From positions 1,273,321 through 1,337,320 of the forward strand of contig NW_006499617.1 in NCBI RefSeq assembly GCF_000471905.2: a stretch of 64,000 nucleotides of DNA, in the 5' to 3' direction. Below the pieces are notes generated by a model, which was given only the letters and a program-made list of their open reading frames with translations, made no database searches and was not told where the DNA came from. Source of the DNA: Amborella trichopoda. Lineage: Eukaryota > Streptophyta > Magnoliopsida > Amborellales > Amborellaceae. The position numbers and the translations under genes are program-made. Below, in pieces: positions 34,660 to 46,519 of this stretch (position 1 is its first letter; every line of letters begins with the position of its first letter).

Positions 34660-36368
34660 ACAATTAGCATTAAGTGTGGCCCTGGGAAATCCTAAACTTC
34701 TGAAGAAGTATATTGGAAGTAGAGGTCTTGCGTGAATGCCATAAGGAAGGGGACCTCAATACAAAATTCTTCCATTCCATTGTTAATGCTAGGAGACGGC
34801 AGAATGATGTCTCTAGTGTTAAATGTCAAGAGGTCAATGAGAATAATATGAAAGACTGAGAATTAGGTTTTGTTAGACACTTTGAAAGAACATTTTCTTC
34901 TGAAACTCCTTTCTTGGTGAATTTGGATGGAATCCCTTTCAATAGGCTCCTACAGGCTAAGATGTTGCCTTTAGATAGGAAAGTAGAGACTGAAGAATTG
35001 AAAAGGATGGTTTTTACTTTGCCAGGGGCTAGGCTCTTGAACTCGATGGTTGTCCGTTGGTTTTCTCCCATCGTTTTTTGTCTCTTTTGAAAGAGGACCT
35101 TCTCCTTATGGTTAATGAGTTTCTTGATAGAGGTATCTTAAATAGGCCATCGATTCTACTTTTATAACAAGAAGAGTTCTTTTTCGGGGATAGGTGATGC
35201 TCGCCCTATTAGTCTGCTTACAAGTCTATATAAGATTATTTCAAAAAATTTAACAGAATGACTAAAAACGGTTCTACCATTGGTGGTGTTTGGTGCCTAA
35301 TCAGCTTTCATTAGGGGAAGAATGATTATGGATGGTGTGTTTATGGATGGAATATATCCATGCTAGGACTCAGAGTGGGGAACTACGTATATTTATTAAA
35401 TTGAGTATGGAGAAGGCGTATGATAGAGTAGAATGGAATGTATTGGAGGTTTATGAGTTTTGGAGAAAGTTGGAGAAAATTGATCTATGGATGCCTTTTA
35501 TCGTCACATTTCTCTATGTTAGTAAATGGAAGCCCAAAAGAATTCTTTAAAGCATCAAGGGTTTTAAGACAAGGAGACCATTTGTCTCCTTCCTTATTTA
35601 CTCTTGTGGGTGAAGCTTTTAGTTTGATGCTTAAGAATGTGGAGCGTGGTATGTGTTTTAAGGGATTCCAGGTCTCTGCAAACTCACCGATTATATCTCA
35701 TCTGCAACATGCATTTAATACAATAATTTTTTGTGGTACTAAAGTGGAACAGATTGTACATATCTGAAGATTTATGAGGTGTTCCGAGGTACCACTGAGT
35801 CTCAAGGTGATTGTGCAGAAGACATAAATTATTGGGGTTGGATGCGAATATGTGGAGGTTCAACGATTAGCAATTCTGATGCATTGTAACAGGGAAGTTT
35901 TCTTAATAATATATTTGATATGCCTTTGTCGGATTCCCGATTACCAAAAGAGGTGTGGGACCCAATTGTAAAAAGTGCCCATGTCAACCTTGATCTTTGA
36001 AAGTCTAAAAATATGTCCCTTAGTGGGTGTATCACATTGATTAAATCCTCGCTCTCTAATCTACCTATATACCAAGTGTCTCTAATGATGATGCCATTTG
36101 ACATTATCAAAATAATTGAAAAACACATGAAAGGCTTTATTTCGGGTGCAGGTGGTGATCGGAAGCGATTCAATTTGGTAAGCTGGGGAAAAGGTATGGT
36201 CACCTAAAAGTAAAAAAAGGGTTAGGTATTCGAAGATTGAAGCCAATGAACCAAACATTAATTGATAAGTTGACATGGTGTATGGTAGGACAGGAGGATT
36301 ATTTATGGATGGAGATTTTAGTTGCTAAGTATAGGATGGATCCTATGAATCTTTGATTGTAAGGGGAA
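34660..36368 (+). mobile_element. plant L1-type LINE, left part (ORF2 reverse transcriptase, decayed)
   Basis: Non-LTR RT text is readable across frames: HKEGDLNTKFFHSIVNARRR, then DARPISLLTSLYKIISKNL, SAFIRGRMIMDGV, LVNGSPKEFFKASR and LRQGDHLSPSLF. The catalytic box expected as FADD reads HAFNTIIFC near 35706-35730, so the Asp pair is lost. The endonuclease part is absent (5' truncated). A copia-type element interrupts the LINE after DYLWMEILVAKYRMDP, and the LINE resumes at 39096. Confidence 0.85.
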
Positions 36369-36598
36369 CTAATTATGAACAAGATATGGGAACAACCACT
36401 AATATGGCAAATCTATCTACATAGAAACTGTATCCTAGACATGTCAGTATCCAACTGTATACTGTATCTACAGAAAAACTGTATCCTACAGTTTTAGTAA
36501 ATATTGGTTGTATAATTTCTAAAAGAATATCATTGTAATATGATTGTATCAATTTTGAATACAGAGATGGATTTCGTCTCATATGGTATCAGAGCAAC

Positions 36599-37590
36599 AT
36601 TTTTTTTGAAGTCCTGTTTGAGTCTTCTGTGTGCTTTGATTTCTTTCCTCCCCACAATGCTTTCACTCTATGTCTCGATCTCCCTCTCAAAACTACTCCA
36701 TCTCTCTCAGTACAGTTTCTCTCTCTCTTGATCTCTTCCGACGAAATCTGTCTGGAATCTCTACTAAAAAGATCACCTGTGCAACCTGCTGTGCTTACTG
36801 CTGTCATCCGCGCCGGAATCTGGCTGGAATCTCGGCCCCAAATTTCTCTATTTTCTTGCCCCTAAATTTCTCTACTTTTCGCATTGGAATCTGGTCAAAA
36901 CTGTCTCTCTCTCTATTGATCTCTCCCAACGAAATCTGGTCGGAATCTGACCGGAATCGCCTGTGCTTGCAACCTGTTGTCAGCCCTCTGTGATTTCTGG
37001 CCGAAATCTGATCGGAATCTCTACTAAGATCGTCAGTGCCACCCTCTATGGTTTCTGGCTGAAATCAGTACGGGAATCAGCTTCTGAATTCGCTGCCTTC
37101 TTTATGCCGGAATCTTGTCTCTCAATCTCTGTTCTCGATCTCCGACCACCCTCTCTCTGATCTCCCTCTCTCTCTCATTGCAATCTCTCTCTTTCTCTCA
37201 TTTGTTCGCTATTTCTCTTGCTGCTTTCTCTCTCTACAGATCTCTCTCTCGCTGCAATCTCCCGCTCTCTCCCTTGGTTCTCTTGCTTGCTCTCTCGTCT
37301 CTCTGTTCTCTATCTCTTAACCCTCTGTTCTCTGTCAACTCTGTGTTTTCTCCTCATCTGCAACTCGATCCCTTTTTCTCTCTTTTACCTTTTGCACTCT
37401 TTGTTTTCTCCTTTTGCACTCCCGACCTTTTGCCCTCTTTGTTTTCTCCTTTTGCACTCTCGACCTCATTTCCAACTCTTTGTTCTCTTCATTTGCAACT
37501 CTCTACCTTTTTCTCTCATTTACAAGAGGGACCACCTTGTGTACTATTCCCTCATTTTCATCCCTTCCAATAGAAAAATCAGAGTCCTTT
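36599..37590 (+). other. CT-rich leader of the copia-type element
   Basis: About 1 kb between PBS and gag, dominated by CTCTCT, CTGGTCGGAATCT-like and TTGCACTC repeats. It is open in several frames only because it lacks A. No protein family was recognised. Confidence 0.6.
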
Positions 37591-38870
37591 CAACTTGTAC
37601 CCATCAAACTTAATGGCACGAATTTTAACTTTTAGGCTTCATTTATGCGAAAAATCATTTATGGAAAAAGTCTCATCCGATACATAGATGGGACCCATAA
37701 GATACCTACTGAGCCAAGAAAAATCGAAAAATGGGGCATAAATAATGCTCGCATTAAAACATGGTTGATGGGCTCATCTGAAAGTAACATAGGGATCAAC
37801 CTACGCTCTTTCAAAACTGCTCGAGAAGCATGGATATTTTCTAAGGAAATTTGTAATCAGACTAACTGGGCACAAAAGTACAAGTTAGTATAGGAACTTC
37901 GTTCCCTCGAACAGGGAGAGCAATCAATTCAGGACTTTTATTCCTCCATGAAGTCACTTTGGGATGCTCTTGCAATGATGGAACCTGCAATTGAACATGG
38001 TTCTAGCGCATAAAATAATCGTCAAATCTCGGGAGGACTTCAAGTTATTGAATTCTTAATGGCACTTCGTCCAAAATTTGAGAGTGTCAGAAATGGTCTG
38101 GTGCACAGAAGCTCGCTCCCTACTTTGATTCAACTCTCTCTGAGCTAATTGCAAAAGAAACCAAGATCAAATATCTTAACTCAAGTTTTAAAGGACACAC
38201 AAGTTTTTGCGGCAACCCGACCACAAAGGTCTAATGTGCTTAAATAGAATCAATGCAATTCATATTATCTTCTTCCCAGAAATATGCAATCTAGCAGATG
38301 TAACTATTGTAAAGAACTCGGACATTTCAAGTACATTTGCCCAAACAAGAAGGAACTTACCTCTGCTGGTATTGCTGATGCAAGTAAACTATTGATCAAG
38401 CACACACTAACTCAAATTGGAGGTCTCATTCTTACTCCTTATTCACTACCGGTGACATTTACCTTAGAAAAAATACAGTTTATGCTTTCCCAATCATAAC
38501 TGGCCTCAGAACCCACTCCCTCCTTTTCAAGTAACTCTATTTCTACATCTTGGCTACTTGACTCAGGCGTTTCTCACCATATGACCTCCAATGAGTTAAT
38601 CCTAGTTGAAAGTAACCTTTTTTCTGATGCTATCTATATTGTTAATGGTTCCATTTATATTTCAAAGAATCCAGAATTTTATGAGCGAAAGAAACATATT
38701 GAAGTAGATTGCCACTATGTTCGTCAAGAATATCTCGCATGTACAATTTCCTTACCATATGTGCTTACTGCCACACAACTCGTCAATTTCTTCACTAAGT
38801 CTCATCCCCGCATCCATTCTCCCAGTTTGTTTCCAAACTCTCCATAAATCCTCTCGAATCATCTCAAGTT
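37591..38870 (+). pseudogene. copia Gag-protease fused to RNase H tail
   Basis: Gag starts near KLNGTNFNF (about 37608) and continues SLIRYIDGTH, then EQGEQSIQDFYSSMKSLWD, with stops between. The zinc knuckle CNYCKELGHFKYIC is at 38300-38341. The protease start WLLDSGVSHHMT is at 38551-38586. About 100 bp later the text is the C-terminal end of the pol RNase H (KKHIEVDCHYVRQE, then LVNFFTKSHPR). Integrase, RT and most of RNase H are therefore missing. The element would need help from others to move. Confidence 0.85.
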
Positions 38871-39095
38871 TGAGGGGGAGTGTGAACAAGATATGGGAAC
38901 AACCATAGATATGGCAAATCTCTCTACATAGAAACTATATCCTAAACATGTCAGTGTCCAATTGTATATTGTATCTACATAGAAACTGTATCCTACAACT
39001 TTAGTAAGTACTGATTGTACAGTTTCTGTAAAAATATCTTTGTAATATGATTGTGTCAATTTTGAATGTCGAGATCGATTTCTTCTCACACTAAC

Positions 39096-40558
39096 GATAA
39101 AAGTCAATCCTTTATGTGGAAAACAATTTGTTTCATGCAAACTTTTATGGCTTCTTTGGTAAGGTGAAATGTTGGTACTGATGTTGGTAATGGAGACAGG
39201 GTCTTGTTATGGCTTCAGAGATGAATCACAAATAATGCTTTGATATTTATGCTTCCTAATTTGTTTGAGAGATGCTCAAATGATATGACCAAGGTGAATG
39301 AAATGGGAATCAAGGTTGCTACATATGTGGAATGTTATTTGCATATATAATAGAGTTCCCAGGGTGGTGGCAGAACAAATCATATATTTACTAAAGTTGT
39401 TTGCTAATACTTATACCTCACCAAAGGCACGAGATGAAGCGGTTTGGGAATCTAAAATGAATGGTTTTTTTTTTTTTCAGCTTGCACAGCTTATTCTTTG
39501 TCGTATAATGATCACATTAGATGGAATCTGCCAGGACTACAAGATATAATGGAAGATTGCCCTCAAAGTTAAGGGTGTCCTGTGGATGTTTCTACAAGGT
39601 AAGGCTCTGACTATTAATAACCTTAAGAAAAAGAGAAAGGTCTTAGTTAATGTCAGCTTGTTTTGTAAAAATGATGAAGAATCTTGTGCCCATTTGTTAT
39701 TGTATTACCTTTTGTCTTTGCACTTATGGTATTGGGCCTTATAGAAAATTGGAGTGTCAATTACTAAGCCGGATTCTCAAATTCATTTTATAAAACAAAT
39801 TTCTTTGATCAGATTTCCAAAAGTGGATAGTATTATTTGGAATATTGTAAGGGGGCCTATATCATGGAAACTATGGCTGGAAAGGAATAGAATAGTTTTT
39901 TATGGTGTGGCTTTAGAGATTCAAGAGGTTAAAATAAGAATTCTGAGTACAGTGTAGAATTGGTTCAGGGTAACTAAAGAAGGTTTTGGAGTTAGTAAAG
40001 TTGATATTGTTAATAACTTTGAGAACTTGATTAAATATTACTTCTTGCAAGCTAGACCAAGGCCATTTTGGGTTCCACCGATGGCTGGTACCTTTAAACT
40101 CAATTCGATGGTTCTTCTCTTGGGAATCTGGGCATGGCTGGTTTTGGAGGGATTTGTAGAGATTGTGTAGGTGATGTCCTATTCTGCTATGTTGGTCCAC
40201 GTGGTTTAACAATGGCTAACCATGCTAAATTGGAAGCATTAGTTCATGGTTTGATGATTTGGAAAGACACATGTGTGGGAAGTTATTGAAGGGGATCCGC
40301 TTAATGTTATTAACTGGTAGTCATATGATTCAAAACCCCCTTGGAGGTTAAGGTCTTTATGGTTAAAGGTGATGGACACGGTTTCATTGGTGACAACATC
40401 TTTTCAACACATTTTTAGGGAAGCGGAAATGCTGATGGCTTGGCTAAGAAAGGAGTTCTTTTTTATTCATTAGTTATTTCTTCTGCTTTATTGTAATGGA
40501 TGTTGACGATCTCTCTTTCTATCAATAATAGCTAAGTATTTTTGTCAAAAAAAAAAAA
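39096..40558 (+). mobile_element. plant L1-type LINE, right part with poly(A) tail
   Basis: This continues the LINE after the copia insertion: KIALKVKGVLWMFLQGKALT resembles the zinc-binding RT-associated region of plant LINEs (about 39550-39620). Later parts (RPFWVPPMAGTFKLNSM, then an RNase H-like stretch to about 40480) follow. It ends in a run of A at about 40546-40558. There are many stops. No matching TSD was found at the left. Confidence 0.8.
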
Positions 40559-43036
40559 GAACCAGTGATGTGTCTGGTTTCACTTGGGAACCGGTGACGT
40601 GTCATATCCGTGACGTCAAGAATCATGGGTCGTAAAAGGAGTTGCCCGGATCCTGATATATTTGGGATCCAGAATGCCACAAATGAGACTCGATCCGGAT
40701 CGCGAATCCGGATCGGAATGACATTTTTTGAAACATTGATATTATCATAATCATAATTAAATATTAAAAGAAGATAATATTTAGATAACTATTGATTTAG
40801 TATAATAATATTAACTATAATCATAATGTTATTAATTGTAACTACAATTACACTAATAATTAACAATTATAAATATAATTTCTACTAATTACATTTCTAA
40901 TAATTAATATAATGCATAATATTTATCATAGTAACAATTATAATATAATATAAAAAAAATGATTTATATGTATCTGTTATATTCTTCACCATTTGAATAA
41001 AAAGTAAAAGACCTTTGACTTTATTCTTTTGTTACCATTCAATCAACGCCGTATTGGTTATTCTATTTGCTTCCCACTTAAACATAGAGAAATCATTGTA
41101 TTTTTATTATTCACACAATTTTTCTTATCAAATACATTAATGTCAGTCTTATATTTTGTACAACGTTTTAATCAAAACTGCGAAGTAGGTGTATGTCACT
41201 AATAGGAATATTCTCTTAAGGAAATAGAATATACAGAAAATTACTTTTTATTTTAGTTTTTCAAAAAAATAAAATGTTCAAATAAATCAAAATATTTAAA
41301 TTTTAGATTTTTCAAAAACCGAAAATTAAATCACCGAAACTTAAAGAGAGAAAGTTGAGAGAAGAAAGAGAGAGGGTCTTTTGTAAAGTACAAGTATGGA
41401 AGCAAATCCCAAGAAAGGCTGCTCGGTTGTGCTGGAACCAATAAAATGACGTGTAAGACCTGACTGGCATGGCATAGATGGAATAATTAATCATTTTTTT
41501 TACCATGAGGCCATTTTCTCTCGCTAATTTCTTATACAAAAAAATGGGGCTAAAAGCTCTCATATTTCCCATACAACGGGCGAGTTTTCCCACAAGAGAA
41601 CATAACCTAAAGGCGGATATTTTTTTCCAAGTTTTGAAAGGGTGAGTTAATCAGTAAATATGGCCTCAAGAACTTACCCCTGTTCTTCTCCCACTTATTC
41701 TTAAATACGGATTTTTAACATTTAAAATTATTATTTTTCATTTGGCCTCAAGTCAAATAAAAATATATAAATTTAATTTTTCAAAAATCACAATTAAAAA
41801 AATTTAGGTTTTTCAAAAACAAAAAATGAGCAGTTTCGTCTTTTTTAAAAAAAAATGTTTTGAAGTTTATAAAATGAATAGGTGTAATAACATAAAGTTT
41901 CAGATAATTTCATAACAATAAGAAATATGATAGATATTTACGTAATTTATTTTAGAATATATGACAAAAGGATCGACTAGGACCGGTCATTTCTATGCCA
42001 TGTATAGGTACATGCCCTTCCCCACCTTAAAAACCCTTTTTATTTTGCTTCTCTAGGTATATTTCAATGTTTACAACACGTTACAACTCTTTTCATTTTT
42101 TTTTAACTTTTCTAAATTCTTGGGTCCATTTAATAGCTTGCCCAAACTGCAATTTGGGCCTTTTGAAAAAATTTCCACACCCAAAATAAAACTTGCCCTG
42201 TTTGGTTTTCCACTAACGGCATCTTTTCCATCGATCAAATAGCGGCAATATACCGTCCAAATAAAATCCATTCTGACCTGTTTTGCAAGAGTTTTTCGAT
42301 TGTATTTTTCGGGCACACTCTCGCCCATCCTATCTCCTTCTTAACCAATCTATGAGACCTTTTTTTTTTTTTGGTTAATTAAAAAGTGATAAGTCGGGCC
42401 CCTACCTTTTATTGAGAATGGAGTATGAGATCTCACCATGGGACTCGGCAATACTACCACCAAAGCCCATGCTATTTAAAAAGAAAGAAAAAAAAAAAAT
42501 GAGCATGGAGTCAGATACCTCATCATGGGACATAACAATACTATTGCCAAGGCGCCAGGCCATTCTCAAAAAAATAAATAAATAAATAAAAATAAATAAA
42601 TAAAAGTTGGTAAGTCAATGGAGATTTGAGCCTCTACCTTTTGGTGAGAATGAAATCAGATATTTCATCACAGGAGAATGAAATCAGAGACTTCATCACA
42701 TGACTCGTTGGTACGATCGCCAAGGCCCCAACCCACTCTCATTTATGAGACTAAAGCGAAAAGAGGTGCTTTCTAAACCTCTCACACTTATTACATCTCT
42801 CTCTCTAGAGCCCATATGTTGTTGCAACTCCTCTCTTTCTAGCTGATGCAATCTCTCACAAGGCTATAAACCGAGTGACCGCAGGAATGATGCCTTTGGA
42901 CCTAGAGAAAAAAGCAAAGTGGGATATTTGTCACGTCAAAAAAATTTCAGCTACTCTCTCTATCTCTTGCACCCCCTTTAAAAATTCTCTCTTAGATGCA
43001 GAAATAGAAATCCCGAAAAGTTAGATCTGCCAAGAT
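40559..43036. other. intergenic, AT-rich, no gene seen
   Basis: 40740-40980 is a very AT-rich stretch of short TAAT-type repeats. 41310-41600 and 42071-42328 hold unrecognised minus ORFs of 93 and 85 codons. 42370-42745 has three degenerate copies of a motif around CATCATGGGACT and GCCAAGGC. 42868-42960 resembles 43831-43925 (AAAAAAATTTC.GCTACT), so these direct copies flank the LTR-like sequence at 43037-43581. Confidence 0.5.
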
Positions 43037-43581
43037 TGCGTACTAACCGACTAGAAATATGTAAGAGTGCAAACTATAATATGAGAAATAGAGCATAAAA
43101 CACATATATCATGAGAACACAAAGATTTATACGGTTTACCCTAAAAGCGCTACATCCACGAGCATGGAAAACTAAAATCCATTCTACCAATGAAAGTTAC
43201 TTAATAGATTTTGGGATATAGAGTAAACTTTTAATCCTCGACAAAACTTAGTCAAACAATCACCCACTGATCTCCCATCTCTATTCCACAGCTAAACCAT
43301 TGTCCAAGAAGAGATCCATCTCCTCTCTATTACACAACTAAACCACTATCAAGGAAGAATGCCAGAAATCCCTATATTAAGTGGTTTTGGGTTTGATGTT
43401 GGGATTTATATTTATAAGTTTTCTAAGAAAAATTAGAAATTCCAAAAGATTAGGACTTTTGGGTATATCTCTTGGATATTTGTATAATATGTAACATATG
43501 TGGGAAATTTATAAATTTGGTATGGATTCCTAACCTTATATGAATGATGAATAGGTGTGCCATATTTACGATATCATAACA
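43037..43581 (-). repeat. possible solo LTR (copia-like), minus orientation
   Basis: The minus strand starts TGTTATGATATCG (43581). Near its end it has the GGTAAACCGTATAAATC, then TTTGTGTTCTCATGA arrangement typical of many plant copia LTR 3' ends, finishing near GTACGCA. The flanking five bases (AAGAT and GAAAG) do not match, and no partner copy is present, so the ends are tentative. 43582-44170 next to it is GAGA-rich, non-coding sequence with repeated CTCTAGAGAGAG-like blocks. Confidence 0.35.
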
Positions 43582-44173
43582 GAAAGGTGGCTTCCTCTAG
43601 AGAGAGATATAGCTTCTTGTGTATGAGATGCAAGGACTCCCTTTAGAGAGAAGAGAACAATCTATACAGAGAGGCAATGACTCCCCCTAAAGAGAAGATA
43701 GCTTTCTATAGAGAGAAAAGATGTGATATGCCTACTACACCGTGAGAGGCAAGTCTATGGTGGAGAAGTGGTTCCCATAGAGATTTCGGGTAGTTTCCTA
43801 TTTTAGTGAGAAAGTATCCAAAACCACTATGAACCAAGTGACTCAAGGGACGTTTGACCCTAAACAAAAAAAATGGCCAGTGGGAGATCCATCACTTCAA
43901 AAAAATTTCGGCTACTGTAGCAAGCTTGCCAAGAAATACTAAACAATGGCCATTTTGGATAGTTTTTGTGACTCTGCATCAACTCACTCTCTTTAGAAAC
44001 CTTTAGTGTCTCTCTTTAAACAAAATTTCCCTTTTTGGGTGTCTTTGACTTCTAGAGGGCACAAAACTTTTTTCATTCTCCAATCGTTCCTCATCTTTCT
44101 TTTAATATTTTTTCGATATTAGTTTCCTTGCATATGTTTGTTTTTTTACGGCTATTCTTGGGATGTATTTTTA

Positions 44174-45411
44174 GGGATTATTTGGATACCTGAAAATATA
44201 TTGTCTATAGAATATATTACTGACGAATGCATTACTGCGTAATACATTACCTGCAAATGGATTGTTACTATTTGGGTAGTATTTAGATGCAACCTGAGAA
44301 TACATTGGTACTGTTTGGCTATGTCAGGAAAAAATATGGGAAATGCATTACCAACATTTTACCAGCACTTGCCTAAAAACTATCATTTCCTTTTTTTTTG
44401 TTACAAAATTCCACTAAAATGTGGAATTAAAGTCATCATCACACAATTCCAAAAAGATTTTCTAATAATAACATCATCACCATTCCAAAAATACGTTCTA
44501 ATTATAACTTATACCATTCTAAAGTCACCATGACGCCATTTCCTACTTATTTTGCAAGCCTTTGGCTTTTACATGGAAACACATGTCTTCTAATATGATT
44601 AGACTTTGGTTTCAACATGATAAGTCATTGGAATAATATGATTGGAATAACATGATTTTATTGTGATAAGCCTTATTTTTATTTATTTTTTATATAAGTC
44701 TTTCAATGTCTCTCTATATAATTTCAAATAAACAATACGTTTATGATACCAAATTCAAAATCTTTGTGGTACAAGTTAAAAAATGAGAAGAAGTTTGATT
44801 AGTAAAGTAGAAAGTTTGGTAATTGCAATAAAAATTTTGAGGCATTGGAGGAGGCTAACGAGGTATCTTATCTCAATTGAGCTTTTACTAATCTCTTATG
44901 AGGATTATGTTGTGTGAAATTTTTTATTATGATTGTGTTATGTAATTTCTCATTGATTACCCATTATTATTTTTATTATTTTTGTTTTTATATGAGAGCT
45001 GATGGTTTTAGATGAGGGTTACGACCCAAATTGGGGATAGAGGGATGTAGAAATAGATGTACGCAAGAGAGTATAGAAATGGAAGAAATGGATGTGCAAG
45101 AGAGAGGGAGAATGGCGGGATAATGGATATGTATAGGAGAGATGGAGAATGGTGGGGGATATGATTTTTTTGGGTAAGAGACGCGTTTAGTTAGAATTTT
45201 TTTTGGGTAAGAGACGTATAGTTAGATTACCCGTTAAGCGTGTAATGGATTTCACAGTCATTCTGCGTATAAAATATTTAACGTATTTTGAAGAAATCTT
45301 GTGTAATTTATTTCCATTTTCTTACTATTGAAGTGTACCCAAACTTGGTAAATCTCATATTTCCTGGTAATATGTTTCCCTGTAATAGATTTTCAGTTAC
45401 CTAAACGGTCC
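44174..45411. mobile_element. Tourist-like (PIF/Harbinger) non-autonomous element
   Basis: The left end is GGGATTATTTGGATACCTGA. The right end is the complement of GGACCGTTTAGGTAACTGA. Both continue AAAT.TATT, giving TIRs of about 30 bp. The flanks are TTA at 44171-44173 and TTA at 45412-45414, the 3-bp TSD of this superfamily. The 1238-bp interior has no transposase-like ORF. Confidence 0.75.
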
Positions 45412-45414
45412 TTA

Positions 45415-46006
45415 AGTAAATAATAATTTCATAATCTCATATTGTTTACAGACTTTCTTCAATAAATTATACTCGTAAATCCTTTTTTTCCAGAGGCATT
45501 TTAGACTATTATCAAGGAGCAACATAATTGGAAGAAAGAGAAAAGTACCATTGAAATTTGAAAACAAAATTAAAGAAGTGAGATATATCTAGGTACACCT
45601 ATCATGTTTCATTCTCTCTTTTAGAAAATCTTTGGGTTTTAGATATATTTTTTATTATTCGTAGAACCAGTGTGAGAAAGCATGACTTGGCCCCAAACCA
45701 TACCCCTATGCCGAGCCTAGTCTCTGAGTAACTCAGCCTGAGTTGGGCAGGTCGCCAAAATGTTTTGTCAAAATAAAAAATTCAAAAATATCCTGAAAAA
45801 TATGAAAAATATATTTAAAGTAAAATTAAACAAAACACATCAAAATAAGATAAAAAAAGTATGAAAAAAATAGATTTTGAAAGAAATAATTTGTGACCAG
45901 GGGTAATCTTGAAATAATATAAAAATAAGGGGAAACAACATATTATAAATAAATATCTTATAACAAATAAATATCTTGTTATACTTTTTTTAAATTTTTT
46001 GTAGGG
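45415..46006. other. intergenic, AT-rich, no gene seen
   Basis: No coding signal. 45690-45760 holds GAGCCTAG.CTCTGAGTAACTCAG-type text. The right part is AT-rich and ends at the solo LTR's target site. Confidence 0.5.
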
Positions 46007-46011
46007 TCCTG

Positions 46012-46485
46012 TGTAAGGGCCACAATTCATTTAAACCGGACTACTCGTGACAGTAGAGAGATTAGGAAGTCGAGAAGGACAGAAGCACACGCCCGGCGCT
46101 AAGGCGAAGGTTGGCACCATCTGGATGAAAGCTAACACCGCGCGTATGGGTGAAGCAATGGTAGCGTCACAAGCAAGAAGGGGGTATCGGAGCGATAGTG
46201 AGAGGTGTATTGTTGCGTGCGAAGGGCGTAAGAAGCATCGCCTCGTGCGTATTGCCGCCTGGGGTAACGCCGTGCACGGTTGGTCAAGTGTGCAGCTGTC
46301 AGTGGTGTCAGCGCCGCGTCGCGCCACGTTTGTCAGCGTCGTGCCAATTTGTCAGTGCCACACCGCGCGTGTGGCGCTAGCCACAATGTTTTCCCCCAAC
46401 CAACCGTGACGTCAGCCATAGTGGTTCGCACCAACCCCTATGTCTATAAATCTCGCCCTTCCCCCACCATCGTTTCCTTTTCAAA

Positions 46486-46519
<34 letters not shown>

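Larger units (their letters stand above)
36374..39090 (+). mobile_element. Ty1/copia-type element with large internal deletion
   Basis: Two 210-bp LTRs (36374-36583 and 38881-39090) are nearly collinear, starting TATGAACAAG or TGTGAACAAG. An intact tRNA-iMet PBS (TGGTATCAGAGCAAC, 36584-36598) follows the first, and a GAGGGGGAG PPT precedes the second. The flanks CTAAT (36369-36373) and CTAAC (39091-39095) form a TSD with one change. The internal region is only 2.3 kb: a CT-rich leader, gag, the protease start, then the RNase H tail. It is inserted in the LINE. Confidence 0.9.

Noticed and set aside
37115..37613. 152-codon and 131-codon overlapping ORFs in CT-rich DNA
   Set aside because: This is the leader of the copia-type element. 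The frames are open because the strand is short of A, and the products are Leu/Ser/Phe repeats.
46047..46409. 120-codon plus ORF in the solo LTR
   Set aside because: It lies in an LTR. The same stretch in the 19170 LTR copy is open only in shorter pieces (19194-19421), and the reading is not kept.
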